DNA of 64,000 nt from Ariolimax columbianus (taxonomy: Eukaryota > Mollusca > Gastropoda > Stylommatophora > Arionidae). The translations under genes were made by a program, and so were the position numbers. The DNA lies in NCBI GenBank assembly GCA_036924085.1, contig JAVGWX010000013.1, positions 63,501,157 through 63,565,156 on the forward strand. Direction: 5' to 3'. The notes under the pieces were generated by a model that was given only the letters and a program-made list of their open reading frames with translations, did not search any database and was not told the DNA's origin. Positions 31,390 through 43,183 of the stretch are shown here, one piece after another; position 1 is the stretch's first letter, and every line of letters begins with the position of its first letter.

Positions 31390-32475
31390 TTCATCTGTAC
31401 GTCACATAGTCAAGTAAACGCCACCACTGCAGCTGACACGTGTACGTCACATAGCCAAGTAAACGCCACCACTGCAGCTGACACGTGTACGTCACATAGT
31501 CAAGTAAACGCCACCACTGCAGCTGACACGTTTACGTCACATTGTCAAGTAAACGCCACCACTGCAGCTGACACGTTTACGTCACATTGTCAAGCAAAGA
31601 TCACTGCTGCAGCTGACACGTTTAAGTCACATTGTCAAGCAAAGATCACTACTGCAGCTGACACGTTTACGTCACATTGTCAAGTAAACGCCACCACTGC
31701 AGCTGACACGTTTACGTCACATTGTCAAGCAAAGATCACTGCTGCAGCTGACACGTTTAAGTCACATTGTCAAGCAAAGATCACTACTGCAGCTGACACG
31801 TTTACGTCACATTGTCAAGTAAACGCCACCACTGCAGCTGACACGTTTACGTCACATAGTCAAGTAAACGCCACCACTGCAGCTGACACGTGTACGTCAC
31901 ATAGCCAAGTAAACGCCACCACTGCAGCTGACACGTGTACGTCACATAGTCAAGTAAACGCCACCACTGCAGCTGACACGTTTACGTCACATTGTCAAGT
32001 AAACGCCACCACTGCAGCTGACACGTTTACGTCACATTGTCAAGCAAAGATCACTGCTGCAGCTGACACGTTTAAGTCACATTGTCAAGCAAAGATCACT
32101 ACTGCAGCTGACACGTTTACGTCACATTGTCAAGTAAACGCCACCACTGCAGCTGACACGTTTACGTCACATTGTCAAGCAAAGATCACTGCTGCAGCTG
32201 ACACGTTTAAGTCACATTGTCAAGCAAAGATCACTACTGCAGCTGACACGTTTACGTCACATTGTCAAGTAAACGCCACCACTGCAGCTGACACGTTTAC
32301 GTCACATTGTCAAGTAAACGCCACCACTGCAGCTGACACGTTTACGTCACATTGTCAAGTAAACGCCACCACTGCAGCTGACACGTTTACGTCACATTGT
32401 CAAGTAAACGCCACCACTGCAGCTGACACGTTTACGTCACATTGTCAAGCAAAGATCACCACTGCAGCTGACTCA
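31390..32475. repeat. 45-bp minisatellite, about 24 units
   Basis: Unit core actgcagctgacacgtttac. Two main variants (gtaaacgccacc and gcaaagatcac) alternate in blocks, and a ten-unit (450-bp) block is repeated: the tgtacgtcacatagccaag variant sits at 31,441 and 31,891. Each unit carries a cgtcac motif. Confidence 0.95.
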
Positions 32476-32679
32476 TTTCAAAGCGTGTTTAAAGACGAAT
32501 AGTCAATTGTGACACTTTTAATTGGGTGCCCCGCTGGTCTAGAACCTTGACTCGTCTCTCTCTTTTGTCAAAGCGCTTCCGAGCAGTGTGCCGTCTGTTA
32601 CTTCATTTTCTTTTCTGTCGTTCGTTAGTTTTCGTTTGCAGATAAATACTTGTAAGGGTACAATCATTGATGGGTTAGG
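32476..32679 (+). repeat. right flank of the 45-bp array locus
   Basis: It matches 30,690-30,800 (gtgacacttttaattgggtg, cttgactcgtctctc) before the sequences diverge. Confidence 0.7.
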
Positions 32680-33270
32680 CTGAGACTGTTGTGCAAAGAG
32701 CGTGTGCGTTGGGAGACGTAACACATGGGGAAGAAAGGATTAATTTACCTGAGAATTTCCTGCATACTTTCCCCCTTGACAGAGCGTGTGTTCGGCTGAA
32801 TCCGGTTGGTGTGGTTTCTGAGGTTAACGTTTTGGTCACGGATGATGATGTTATTATCCACACAGATGGATCCGTTATTTCCGGTTTGAGAAGCGCATGG
32901 GTCTTTACGGCTCAGAGCTGTGGGTGAACGATTAAGGAGGAGTCTGGGGCTTTTGCGGGGACCACAAGCAGTCGGACCATGGGATTCATCACTGTTACGA
33001 AGGCGATGGTCTGGCATGAACGAATGAGTGGCATACATGTGTGCATGCTCAGTGATGCAATGAGGGTGCTCAGGAAGGTGGAAACAGGTTGAATGCACGG
33101 CCAATGGTTGGAGTCGGTAGGACGGTCAAGGTTACAGAGAGTCACCTTCATACATGTTCCGGGTCATGCAGGTCTCGAAGGGAACGAGAGAGAAATAGGT
33201 TGGCGACAAAGCTGATAGGTTGGCGAGTACAGCTATATAGTGGAGGGCGAGAGATCAATGGACCGAGCTG
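32680..33270 (+). pseudogene. RNase H domain of an I/R1-like LINE
   Basis: The plus frame reads TDDDVIIHTDGSVISGLRSA. After an in-frame stop (position of a W/G) it continues with TIKEESGAFAGTTSSRTMGF, CMLSDAMRVLRKVE and FIHVPGHAGLEGNE. RNase HI residues are visible: D in TDGS, E in KEES, D in LSDA, and H in PGHAG. The expected AD after GNE is lost. The reading runs directly into the CTAA array at 33,282. Confidence 0.82.
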
Positions 33271-33281
33271 GTAGACATACT

Positions 33282-34520
33282 GAGGCGACTAACTAACTAA
33301 CTAAAGCTAGCTAACTAACTAACTAAAGCTAACTAACTAACTAAAGCTAACTAACTAACTAAAGCTAACTAACTAACTAAAGCTAACTAACTAACTAACT
33401 AAAGCTAACTAACTAAAGCTAACTAACTAACTAACTAAAGCTAACTAACTAACTAAAGCTAACTAACTAAAGCTAACTAACTAACTAAAGCTAAGATCTG
33501 AGCGCATATGGACTTGTTCCGCATGCAATGTAGATGATCCAACTAACTAATTAACTAACTAACTAAGTAACTAAAGCTAACTAACTAAAGCTAACTAACT
33601 AACTAAAGCTAACTAACTAACTAACTAAAGCTAACTAACTAACTAAAGCTAACTAACTAACTAACCATAACTAACTAACTAAAGCTAACTAACTAGCTAT
33701 AACTAACTAACTAAAGCTAACTAACTAAGTAAAGCTAGCTAACTAACTAACTAAAGCTAACTAACTAAAGCTAACTAACTAAAGCTAACTAACTAACTAA
33801 AGCTAAGATCTGAGCGCATATGGACTTGTTCCGCATGCAATGTAGATGATCCAACTAACTAATTAACTAACTAACTAAGTAACTAAAGCTAACTAACTAA
33901 AGCTAACTAACTAACTAAAGCTAACTAACTAACTAACTAAAGCTAACTAACTAACTAAAGCTAACTAACTAACTAACCATAACTAACTAACTAAAGCTAA
34001 CTAACTAGCTATAACTAACTAACTAAAGCTAACTAACTAAGTAAAGCTAGCTAACTAACTAACTAAAGCTAACTAACTAAAGCTAACTAACTAAAGCTAA
34101 CTAACTAAAGCTAACTAACTAACGCTAACTAACTAAAGCTAACTAACTAAAGCAAACTAACTAACGCTAACTAAAGCTAACTAACTAAAGCTAGCTAACT
34201 AACTAAAGCTAACTAATTGACTAACGCTAACTAACTAACTAAAGCTAACTAACTAAAGCTAACTAACTAAAGCTAACTAACTAACTAAAGCTAGCTAATT
34301 AACTAACGCTAACTAACTAACTAAAGCTAACTAACTAAAGCTAACTAATTAACTAACGCTAACTAACTAAAGCTAACTAACTAAAGCTAACTAACTAAAG
34401 CTAGCTAACTAACTAAAGCTAGCTAACTAACTAAAGCTAACTAATTAACTAACGCTAACTAACTAACTAAAGCTAACTAACTAACTAAAGCTAGCTAACT
34501 AAAGCTAACTAACTAACTAA
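33282..34520. repeat. CTAA-based array with AGCTAA interruptions
   Basis: Mostly aactaactaaagct units of variable length. A non-repetitive stretch of about 45 bp (starting gatctgagcgcatatggac) occurs twice, at 33,495 and 33,807, 312 bp apart. This shows a multi-unit duplication. Every frame is full of stops. Confidence 0.95.
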
Positions 34521-36674
34521 CTTGTCTTTGTGATCACTGTCATGAACAGCCATTCTTTGTTTCCCTTGTAATATACATAGCGACATCAAGACACATAAAC
34601 CAGTGCTTGGATGCATGTATATATCTGTGTGTACCTAATCTAGTGTTTCAGTGCTCCACAAATGTTATACTGATAACATTTGTGGTGGAATATTTTTAAG
34701 CTGATGTCCAACATACGAGAAACCCAGAACACACGTATGCTAAGCAGCAGTACCATCACTGTACTAGTTGTGTAGACACACGGAAGGCTGAAATCTGTCT
34801 CCATTTGATGGCAATGAAAGCTTACAAAGAAGTAGACAATTACGGGAGGGTTTAACGACAAAACTACAAACCAATGATAACGCTTTTACATCAGGAACAA
34901 ACAATAAGATATATATACGAGAAGTATAATTAACAACGATTTGATAAAAATACCTAAAATATACATTACAATTAGTATGACCTATATTTAAAATACATAT
35001 TTGGGGCCATATGTGCAGCAGTGAATGACCTAGCAGCAGCCAGAGCCTCGTGAGTTCACCAGAGCCTCGTGGGTCCACTGCGTGTTTAACGACAAATGAG
35101 GGACCTAAGCGACGGTACTAGGAACATTAGAAACGTGCGAAAATGGAATACCGACGCATCCTTCGTTGCCAGGTGGACAACCGTCATGCGACTGAACGCA
35201 AACCATAGTTTCTACCATAAATGTCCTCTTTGCGGGGTCCTAGTTAACTTGTCATAATCATAGGCGTCTCAGTCTCTGTAGACGATGCGCGGGGCGTCAT
35301 GTGAGTAGTCTCTACATGGTGCAAGCCTGGGCGCTGAATATGGAGAACCTGGGCTTCCCAAACTGCAGAATCCCCTCTCGGCCTCGCTGATGTAATTCAA
35401 AGGAATGCAAAGCGTACCATTTGGCACCAGCTCAGCTGCAGGACCTGCCGGAATGAGTTCACAGTTATGAAACCATCCGCCTTAGGTGCAACCTCTCCCG
35501 ATTTTCTGTCTGCGTTTACTCCCGTAGCCCCCTTTCCCGAGGTTTCCACAAGGCAGTGAGTCGTTGCCAGCAGATGCAAGTTACTCGAGACATCCGATGA
35601 TACTCTCATCGCCCCATTAATAGCCAGCACTCTCTGGCACGTGTGGGTTTAAAATCAGCCACCACCGCTCTCCCCTCTCCTAGGCGAACTGCCTGAACAG
35701 GCTAACGAGCTTCGTCTACCCGGGTTTAGAGTCAGTTTCCCTTCTCTTAGATTGGCTGCCAACCAAGTCAAATAAGCCCAATCTGCCAGCCCAGTTATAC
35801 AGCCGGGTACTCGGCCACGCCCCACAGCAGGCTTTGTCAGAAACAGGGGGCCCCTCATGAAGGTGCTGCTGGGGACACAATAATGTAATAGAGGCCATTG
35901 GCATGGAAACTCCTGTCCGGCAATTCAACAGCGATCTCTACACCTAGAAAGGAGAGGCTAATAACAGACGCTTCACTTTCATTTAACGAGCGGGACGTCC
36001 AGGTCAGACCTCGCTACCCCCCAGACCTCACTTACCCTCCTCAGTTAACTTATACAACGGAATAAATCACCTGTTTTCAATTAAATGGTCTGTGATATTT
36101 TAAATTCAATATCCGATATTTTTTGTGAGCCGTACATAGGAGCGTGTATTCCCATATGTCGTTGTGCACTTGTTCGAGCGTGCTTTGACTGCATTGGCCC
36201 GTGTTATTTATGAATCCATCAATTAACCATGACATTTACACAGCACAGCTCTTTTTTTGTTGTTTAGTGTGTCATGTTTCTGTATCACGGTTTTTCTCTC
36301 TGTCTCTCTCTTTTCCCATATCTCGGTTGGTCGTGTATGTCTTCACGCTGTCGAGGATCGCTGCCAGCCAGCTAGCACTGTAGCATTTTGAACGGAGCGA
36401 ACGAACAGTCTGGACATATTGACCTTTTAAAGTGACCGTTCCTTTTCTTGCGCCAAAGCTCGGTCGATGTTAAGTAGAGTGGTGTCGGTGATTCGTTGTT
36501 GATATTTGTATTATGTTTTAATAGATTTCTCCATGGCAACCCGTGACTGATAATTCTCCTCATACCACGTCCCTTCCTCCCTTCTCGCTTTTTCGTCTTC
36601 CATATCTTGTTTGCGGGATTAGAAGATGGAATCTTTTTTCATTTGTCTGTACACGTGAACGGGTTCTGTATCTT
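34521..36674. other. longest featureless stretch
   Basis: About 2.1 kb with no coding frame, SINE, LINE motif or tandem array that I recognise. It contains a small direct repeat near 35,040-35,075 (agagcctcgtg). If a host regulatory region exists in this window, this is the most open place for it, but nothing positive supports one. Confidence 0.45.
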
Positions 36675-37010
36675 TTGCGTTTGGCAAAGACAAGAATAGC
36701 ACCACTGCCACACTTAGAGCATGTCGTAAGAGGAGACTAACTGTATGACATGACATAACACCGGTCATGGTTAGGTGGTTTGTTACGAGCAGCATAGATG
36801 GCGCTTAACAGGCTGCGGGTCTACTTTACTCTAGTGTTTGAGTCTATTAAGATGGACTCGCACATCGGCATTTGTCCCAACAAGGCGGAGTAATAAGCTG
36901 CTCGAGCCTACCCCGCTAAGCAGAAAAACCTCCTCCCGGCTACATCCAGCTCACGCCAGGACTGGGACCTGCACAGGGGCGTCTGCCCCATGTAGAAGTG
37001 CCGGTCTTGT
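36675..37010 (+). pseudogene. LINE 3' end: last codons plus 3' untranslated region
   Basis: The plus strand has FGKDKNSTTATLRACRKR, then the conserved 3' region (ggtcatggttaggtggtttg, acaggctgcgggtctacttt, gggacctgcacaggggcgtc). It aligns with the minus-strand copy at 58,570-59,110. Its DKNSTTA codons match the DKNSTTVG of the 36-bp array at 1-3,899. Confidence 0.75.
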
Positions 37011-37230
37011 CTTGTTTGAAGCATTTATTTGATTGTCGTTCGTTTTCGTCTCATGTAGAATTGTTCTTTCAATCAATCAATCGATCAATGTCCGTCGCTC
37101 CTTTAGGAACATAGGTAATTGACAACCCTCCTCCAGTAAGTTCGGTCTTGGGCTGCCGTTTCTACCTCTTTCCAGCTGAGGTCCAGGGGACGGTTCATTA
37201 TCAGCCACCTCCCCAGGTGTTTCTTGGTCT

Positions 37231-38930
37231 AACTCTTTTCCTTGGTCTCTTTTCCTTGGTCTCTTTTCCTTGGTCTCTTTTCCTTGGTCTAACTCTTTTT
37301 CTTGGTCTCTTTTCCTTGGTCTAACTCTTTTTCTTGGTCTCTTTTCCTTGGTCTAACTCTTTTTCTTGGTCTCTTTTCCTTGGTCTAACTCTTTTTCTTG
37401 GTCTCTTTTCCTTGGTCTAACTCTTTTCCTTGGTCTCTTTTCCTTGGTCTAACTCTTTTCCTTGGTCTCTTTTCCTTGGTCTAACTCTTTTTCTTGGTCT
37501 CTTTTCCTTGGTCTAACTCTTTTTCTTGGTCTCTTTTCCTTGGTCTAACTCTTTTTCTTGGTCTCTTTTCCTTGGTCTAACTCTTTTTCTTGGTCTCTTT
37601 TCCTTGGTCTAACTCTTTTCCTTGGTCTCTTTTCCTTGTTCTAACGCTTTTCATGGGTCTATCACTTTTCCTTGGTCTCTGTTCCTTGGTCTCTGTTCCT
37701 TGGTCTCTGTTCCTTGGTCTAACTCTTTTTCTTGGTCTCTTTTCCTTGGTCTAACTCTTTTCCTTGGTCTCTTTTCCTTGTTCTAACGCTTTTCATGGGT
37801 CTATCACTTTTCCTTGGTCTCTGTTCCTTGGTCTCTGTTCCTTGGTCTCTGTTCCTTGGTCTAACTCTTTTTCTTGGTCTCTTTTCCTTGGTCTAACTCT
37901 TTTTCTTGGTCTCTTTTCCTTGGTCTAACTCTTTTCCTTGGTCTCTTTTCCTTGTTCTAACGCTTTTCATGGGTCTATCACTTTTCCTTGGTCTCTGTTC
38001 CTTGGTCTCTGTTCCTTGGTCTCTGTTCCTTGGTCTAACTCTTTTTCTTGGTCTCTTTTCCTTGGTCTAACTCTTTTCCTTGGTCTCTTTTCCTTGTTCT
38101 AACGCTTTTCATGGGTCTATCACTTTTCCTTGGTCTCTGTTCCTTGGTCTCTGTTCCTTGGTCTAACTCTTTTCCTTGGTCTCTGTTCCTTGGTCTAACT
38201 CTTTTCCTTGGTCTCTGTTCCTTGGTCTAACTCTTTTCCTTGGTCTCTGTTCCTTGGTCTAACTCTTTTCCTTGGTCTCTGTTCCTTGGTCTAACTCTTT
38301 TCCTTGGTCTCTGTTCCTTGGTCTAACTTTTTTCCTTGGTCTCTGTTCCTTGGTCTAACTCTTTTCCTTGGTCTCTGTTCCTTGGTCTAACTCTTTTCCT
38401 TGGTCTAACTCTTTTCCTTGGTCTATTTTCCCTGGTCTAACTATTTTTTCGTTGGTCTCTTTTCCTTGGTCTAACTCTTTTCATTGGTCTATTTTCCCTG
38501 GTCTAACTATTTTTTCGTTGGTCTCTTTTCCTTGGTCTATTTTCCCTGGTCTAACTATTTTTTCGTTGGTCTCTTTTCCTTGGTCTAACTCTTTTCATTG
38601 GTCTATTTTCCCTGGTCTAACTATTTTTTCGTTGGTCTCTTTTCCTTGGTCTAACTCTTTTCCCTGGTCTAACTATTTTTTCGTTGGTCTCTTTTCCTTG
38701 GTCTAACTCTTTTCATTGGTCTATTTTCCCTGGTCTAACTATTTTTTCGTTGGTCTCTTTTCCTTGGTCTAACTCTTTTCCCTGGTCTAACTATTTTTTC
38801 GTTGGTCTCTTTTCCTTGGTCTAACTCTTTTCCTTGGTCTAACTATTTTCCTTGGTCTAACTCTTTTCCTTGGTTTCTTTTCCTTGGGCTCTTTTCTTTG
38901 TTCTAACTCTTTTCCTTTCCCCCTGTTGGT
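37231..38930. repeat. 14/18-bp compound minisatellite grown from LINE basic-box codons
   Basis: Two sub-units (tctcttttccttgg, 14 bp, and tctaactcttttccttgg, 18 bp) alternate, with later variants containing cattttttcgttgg. On the minus strand a typical stretch reads KRPRKRVRPRK, like the GKRKRGRPK box expected at this point of the LINE. The related LINE copy at 59,278-59,490 has no array at the same place. Confidence 0.93.
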
Positions 38931-39124
38931 TCTGTTTCAGGGCTTGTTATGTCACGCTTGATGGTGATTTCCGTAGCATGTGTCCTATCCAACCCCATTT
39001 CCTACGTTTGATCTGTTGCTATTGTTGGCTCCTTGCCCCTACGCCTTCACCCCTCTCCAGTCTTGCCAACCTATACACATTATCCTCTGTAGACATTTAT
39101 TGACGAGCGATTGGAGTTTCCTCT

Positions 39125-39470
39125 ATAGTGATTTGTCGTTCCTCTATATTGCCTTTGTCGTTCCTCTATAGTGCATTTGTCGTTCCTCTATATTGCCTTT
39201 GTCGTTCCTCTATATTGCCTTTGTCGTTCCTCTATATTGCCTTTGTCGTTCCTCTATATTGCCTTTATCATTCCTCTATATTGCCTTTATCGTTCCTCTA
39301 TATTGCCTTTGTCGTTCCTCTATATTGCCTTAATCGTTCCTCTACATTGCCTTTGTCGTTCCTCTATATTGCCTTTATCTTTCCTCTATATTGCCTTTAT
39401 CGTTCCTCTATATTACCTTTATCGTTCCTCTACATTACCTTTGTCGTTCCTCTGTATTGCCTTTGTCGTT
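39125..39470. repeat. 22-bp minisatellite, about 16 units, grown from LINE RT codons
   Basis: Unit core gtcgttcctctatattgcc. The reverse complement (gacaaaggcaatatagagg) equals the LINE codons immediately to the right (ggagaacgacaaaggcaata, at W-R-T-T-K-A-I). Confidence 0.93.
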
Positions 39471-39720
39471 CTCCAAGTTTCTGCTCCATACAGGAGTCCT
39501 AACTTTACACTGGAATGAAATAATTTGAACTTGGTATTAGTCTATTTTCCAGGATTTCCATATATTATTCAGTAGCAGGAATGCTGTCCTTGTCTTTCCA
39601 ATTCTAACCTTAAAATCTGTCTCTGTGCCCCCTAAAGTATCATTGGCTCTGCCCAAATAGAGGAAGGCGTCCCACCTCTCCCAGTCCCCAAGCATGACTG
39701 GCTCTTTGCATAATGTGTTG

Positions 39721-40082
39721 ATGCTTCATTCCTCATGTTAATAGTTACATAAACAAATTGAAGTCAAATACAATAAAGCCTCCGACACTTCATCTTCGAC
39801 CGCAGTGTCTGTTGTGGGACGACCTTGACTATTAGACATCTTAAATCTCGTTCTGTATGATTCAAAAAGAGAGCCAGAACGAGGCACACCGGAACCGAGA
39901 AAGGTAAAAGAAGCCCAGAACAAGATATTACTGTTAGCCACTGCAGGAGGTCTCAGCTTTTGTGATTAGACAATGACCGGCTACTGATTCGATTTCCTTA
40001 GTGAACAATGATTAAAGAATTAAACCGATTACTCACATAGATTGATCAGGAAATAACATTTGACAGGATTGTTGAATACCCG
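39721..40082. other. no recognisable feature
   Basis: Unassigned sequence between the LINE and the nested locus. Confidence 0.5.
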
Positions 40083-40455
40083 CAGTGAGTACGATTACTC
40101 TTTTATGCGCCATGAAAAGGACGTTAAGTGGCTGGTTGTAGTAACTTTCCTCACATCCCGAGCATGCGGATGAAAGTGGAGTGTGGTCATCAATGTGGTT
40201 ATGCATGGTTTTATCTGCGTGACGCCCACTACTGCGGGGATCACGTCGATCCATTACGTCGTCAGCCATACGGCCTTGAACATAGGAGCAAGGAAGTGAT
40301 AGTCAAACTGTATAAAGTATTAGTTAGACCTAGATTGGAGTACTATGTACAGATGTGGAGTCCTTATCATAGAGGGGATATAAACATGCTGGAGAGAATA
40401 TAAAAAAGGGTGACAAAGATGATAGTGGGATTCCAGAATTACAGTTATGAGGAAA

Positions 40456-41396
40456 TGTAGCAGATCCTCTATTTCTTTGCCCTGGCCGTGATCTAACTTA
40501 GAACATTCTCACACTCATCCACATCATCATGACCATACTCAGTAAATGACATATCACACAACAGGTGGCATATTTATTATATCATACTCATATCATAGAA
40601 TGAGTAGAGAAATTACAAACACAATATAATACATATCTTAACTAAACATTATACTAAAACGGGAATTGTAAGCATTAGCTATTGATGGAATTCCCAACTA
40701 ACTAAAAACCCAGTTCTATTGCCTTGCAATTACATCACACACATATCGCCTTAACTGCGTCATCAACACACCTTATCAAATACTCTTCCTCACTGAAATC
40801 CCCTCAGGCGGGCGATCTCGACATAACTCGTTCACAATGTGTCCTTGCTTACAAACACACTTTCACATTATCTATTAATGCAAAACTCACACACCTATTT
40901 GAGCGCCCCTGTTCTATTACTAAACATTCGTCCAACCGTCTATCAATCGCTCCTCTATCTAAGTCGGTGAGTTAAACATACTATCCACATTCAGTCTCTC
41001 TCTCTCCCATACAGCCTCTCTCTATCTAGCCTCTCCATCTCTCATCCAGCCTGTCGAGCTAAACTTTGTCTCGAGTTATATATCCTCAAGCAAGGCCAGA
41101 GCTTGACCAATCGATCTCAGGTATGGTCATCTTCAATTCCAATTGGAACGAAACACTTTGCACACCTGTCACTCATTCTCTCGCAGCAAGCCCCGTTGCC
41201 AATTTCGTCTGTCAATCAATCTCCCCCTACCAAAATCGGAAGGCCAGTGGTCAGTTTCTACCTGTCCACATTCCTTAACCCAACTCTGTTCTCCTTTGCT
41301 GAGACAGTGAGTGACCTTGACATGCATTCATGTAGCTTTAAGCTTTAACATGTTCAGGCATCCTAAACTCCCCTTGCTCCGGCGGGAACTGTTACA
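40456..41396 (-). repeat. 3' LTR (941 bp)
   Basis: Direct repeat of 45,039-45,979 at a constant offset of 4,583 bp from end to end. I see no difference between the two by eye, which implies very recent insertion or conversion. Confidence 0.93.
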
Positions 41397-41408
41397 TTAC
41401 CTCCCTAA
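41397..41408 (-). other. candidate polypurine tract
   Basis: The minus strand reads ttagggaggtaa directly before the 3' LTR (tgtaacag). This is the expected place for plus-strand DNA priming. Confidence 0.65.
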
Positions 41409-43183
41409 ACTACAGACCGAAACATGGATGGTCATTTTTTTCATCTGGCAAATGACCACCATTTTCGTCTCTACTATCCAAAATGTAAACACTACTCCTG
41501 TTTACAACTTCACTCACATCGTACATGCATAAAAAGACATGTCATTTGATACATATAAACTTTTTGTAATACATACACAATCAATACAAGCAGAAGAAAA
41601 ACACTGTGGCTGGGCGTTTTTACAACACAACACTTTTACATCGTTTTGCAGTCAAATACACCCAAGTCTGTCCCTGCGGGACCTTTAACTCATCAAAACA
41701 GAAACACCTTAAGGAATTCTCCTTACTCATTGAGGTAAACATACCTCGCCCTGTTCCCGTGCCTTCCTCTAAGGACACGAACCTTCATTGTTACACTCGA
41801 CCAGTTCAGGTCAATTTTCTCAGGCGGTCTCATTACACGCCTGGCCGACGATTCACTTCATACTAACTCCTGTGAGGCCACGAATTTACGTGGGTTATCC
41901 TCAGGCTAGTTATCACTGTCTTTCTTGACAGCTATCCCCTCTCAAAGAAAACAGCAACATTCTTTATGTTTCCCACAAAAACGATATTTGACAACATATG
42001 TCATAGTCAATATTAAAACTTCTGATCAATGTAGTCTTCTCTGCAAAGACTCCACATACATGTGATTCTGGAAGTCGTGGTGACTTGTGCTTGCGGAGGC
42101 CTACAGTCTGGATGAGATATACTGCTCTGTAGATCACCTAAATAACCTGTATCAAATACCTGTAAACATGATGATTCAACAACAACAAAAAAAACAACAA
42201 CAAAATAAAGAAAAATTCAATGCATACTATATCGACCATACAACCCACTAAAAATGCAAGTAATACCATTAGTCAAAACCCAAACACCAAATGCAAATGT
42301 CAAAATATTTGCACACAAAAACATGATCAAATGCCATCAACCTTCACTCCTGCTCGTGCCCCACAGATGAGCACCTGTTAATGCCCCCTTCAAAAGATAC
42401 TAAACTATGACTAAGTTCTAACTTAATCAGGTACTAAACTATGTCCCTAAACTATGACTAAGTTGTAACTTAATCAGATACTAAACTATGTCACTAAACT
42501 ATGACTAAGTTCTAATTTAATCAGATACTAAACTATGTCACTAAATCAGATACTAAACTATGTCACTAAACTATGACTAAGTTCTAACTTAATCAGATAC
42601 TAAACTATGTCTGAGTCAAAAGTCAAAAACCGAATCGTCCACCTGTCGAATTACGTCATGCTGTAACCCGACTAGTCCAGTTGCAGTCTTTGTCAAAGTT
42701 GGATAGCCCCTTTAACTTCTGGCCGTCTTTGTCACGAGGAATCAAAACCGAGTGTTGTGATCTAACTAATTCACCGCTATTTCCCCAAATTCCCCGCATC
42801 AAAGCTACCTGGTCAGATATTAACCGAAACATCACGTCCACGTGTTACCCTGCGTCGCGTAATCATTACCTGGCGCATCCAGCTATCCTGCGTCTCTTGT
42901 CCGTTCTGTCCGTTTCTCTGGTCGGAAATGTCCCTTTGATCTCGGTCAGTCTAGCTTCAGACTGACCGTCCGTGGTACGCTCATTGTCTGGCGTTTACTT
43001 GAGACAACGAATTCAAAGGAATTTTTTAACATCTGGTCATTCCTCCTTCTCTATACCCTACCCCCTAATTATCCAAATCTCCGTTTCCCAAGGATAACGG
43101 TAGATGAAACAAATTGTATGCAAATGCATACATCAACTGGAGTTTCACATGATAGCCCATGTGTGTAAGTACTCCACACGACT
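41409..43183. other. LTR-element internal region without recognisable coding sequence
   Basis: About 1.8 kb downstream of the Gag-like ORF. The minus strand has only short frames. I looked for the RT catalytic D-D motif and for integrase zinc-binding and D,D-35-E patterns and saw none. It is either deleted pol replaced by other sequence or a long non-coding segment as in other non-autonomous LTR elements. Confidence 0.6.
42371..42610. repeat. short tandem repeat inside the LTR element
   Basis: About four units of 50-60 bp around ctaaactatgactaagttct, with internal sub-repeats of tactaaactatgtc. Confidence 0.85.

Larger units (their letters stand above)
37090..39720 (-). pseudogene. one LINE ORF2 copy split by two internal minisatellites
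   Basis: Read leftward on the minus strand. RT thumb (KFKLFHSSVKLGLLYGAETW) at 39,720-39,476 enters a 22-bp array at RTTKAIQR. The reading resumes near 39,120 with NKCLQRI and QQIKRRKWGWIGHMLRKSPS (frameshifted), then QALKQNQQGERK near 38,935. It enters a second array built on basic codons and resumes at 37,231 with KKHLGRWLIMNRPLDLSWKE and AAQDRTYWRRVVNYLCS, ending in a stop at 37,103-37,105. The order RT, IKRRKWxWIGH, GKRKRGRPK, LSWxE-AQDR-WR is the usual order in this LINE type, so I read it as one element. Confidence 0.85.

Noticed and set aside
33282..34520. Telomeric or centromeric repeat
   Set aside because: CTAA-based units do not match TTAGGG-type telomeres, and the array is only 1.2 kb between LINE remnants.
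34521..36674. Host gene in the least repetitive stretch
   Set aside because: Only short open frames (up to about 100 codons) on both strands, without recognisable domains or a consistent exon chain.
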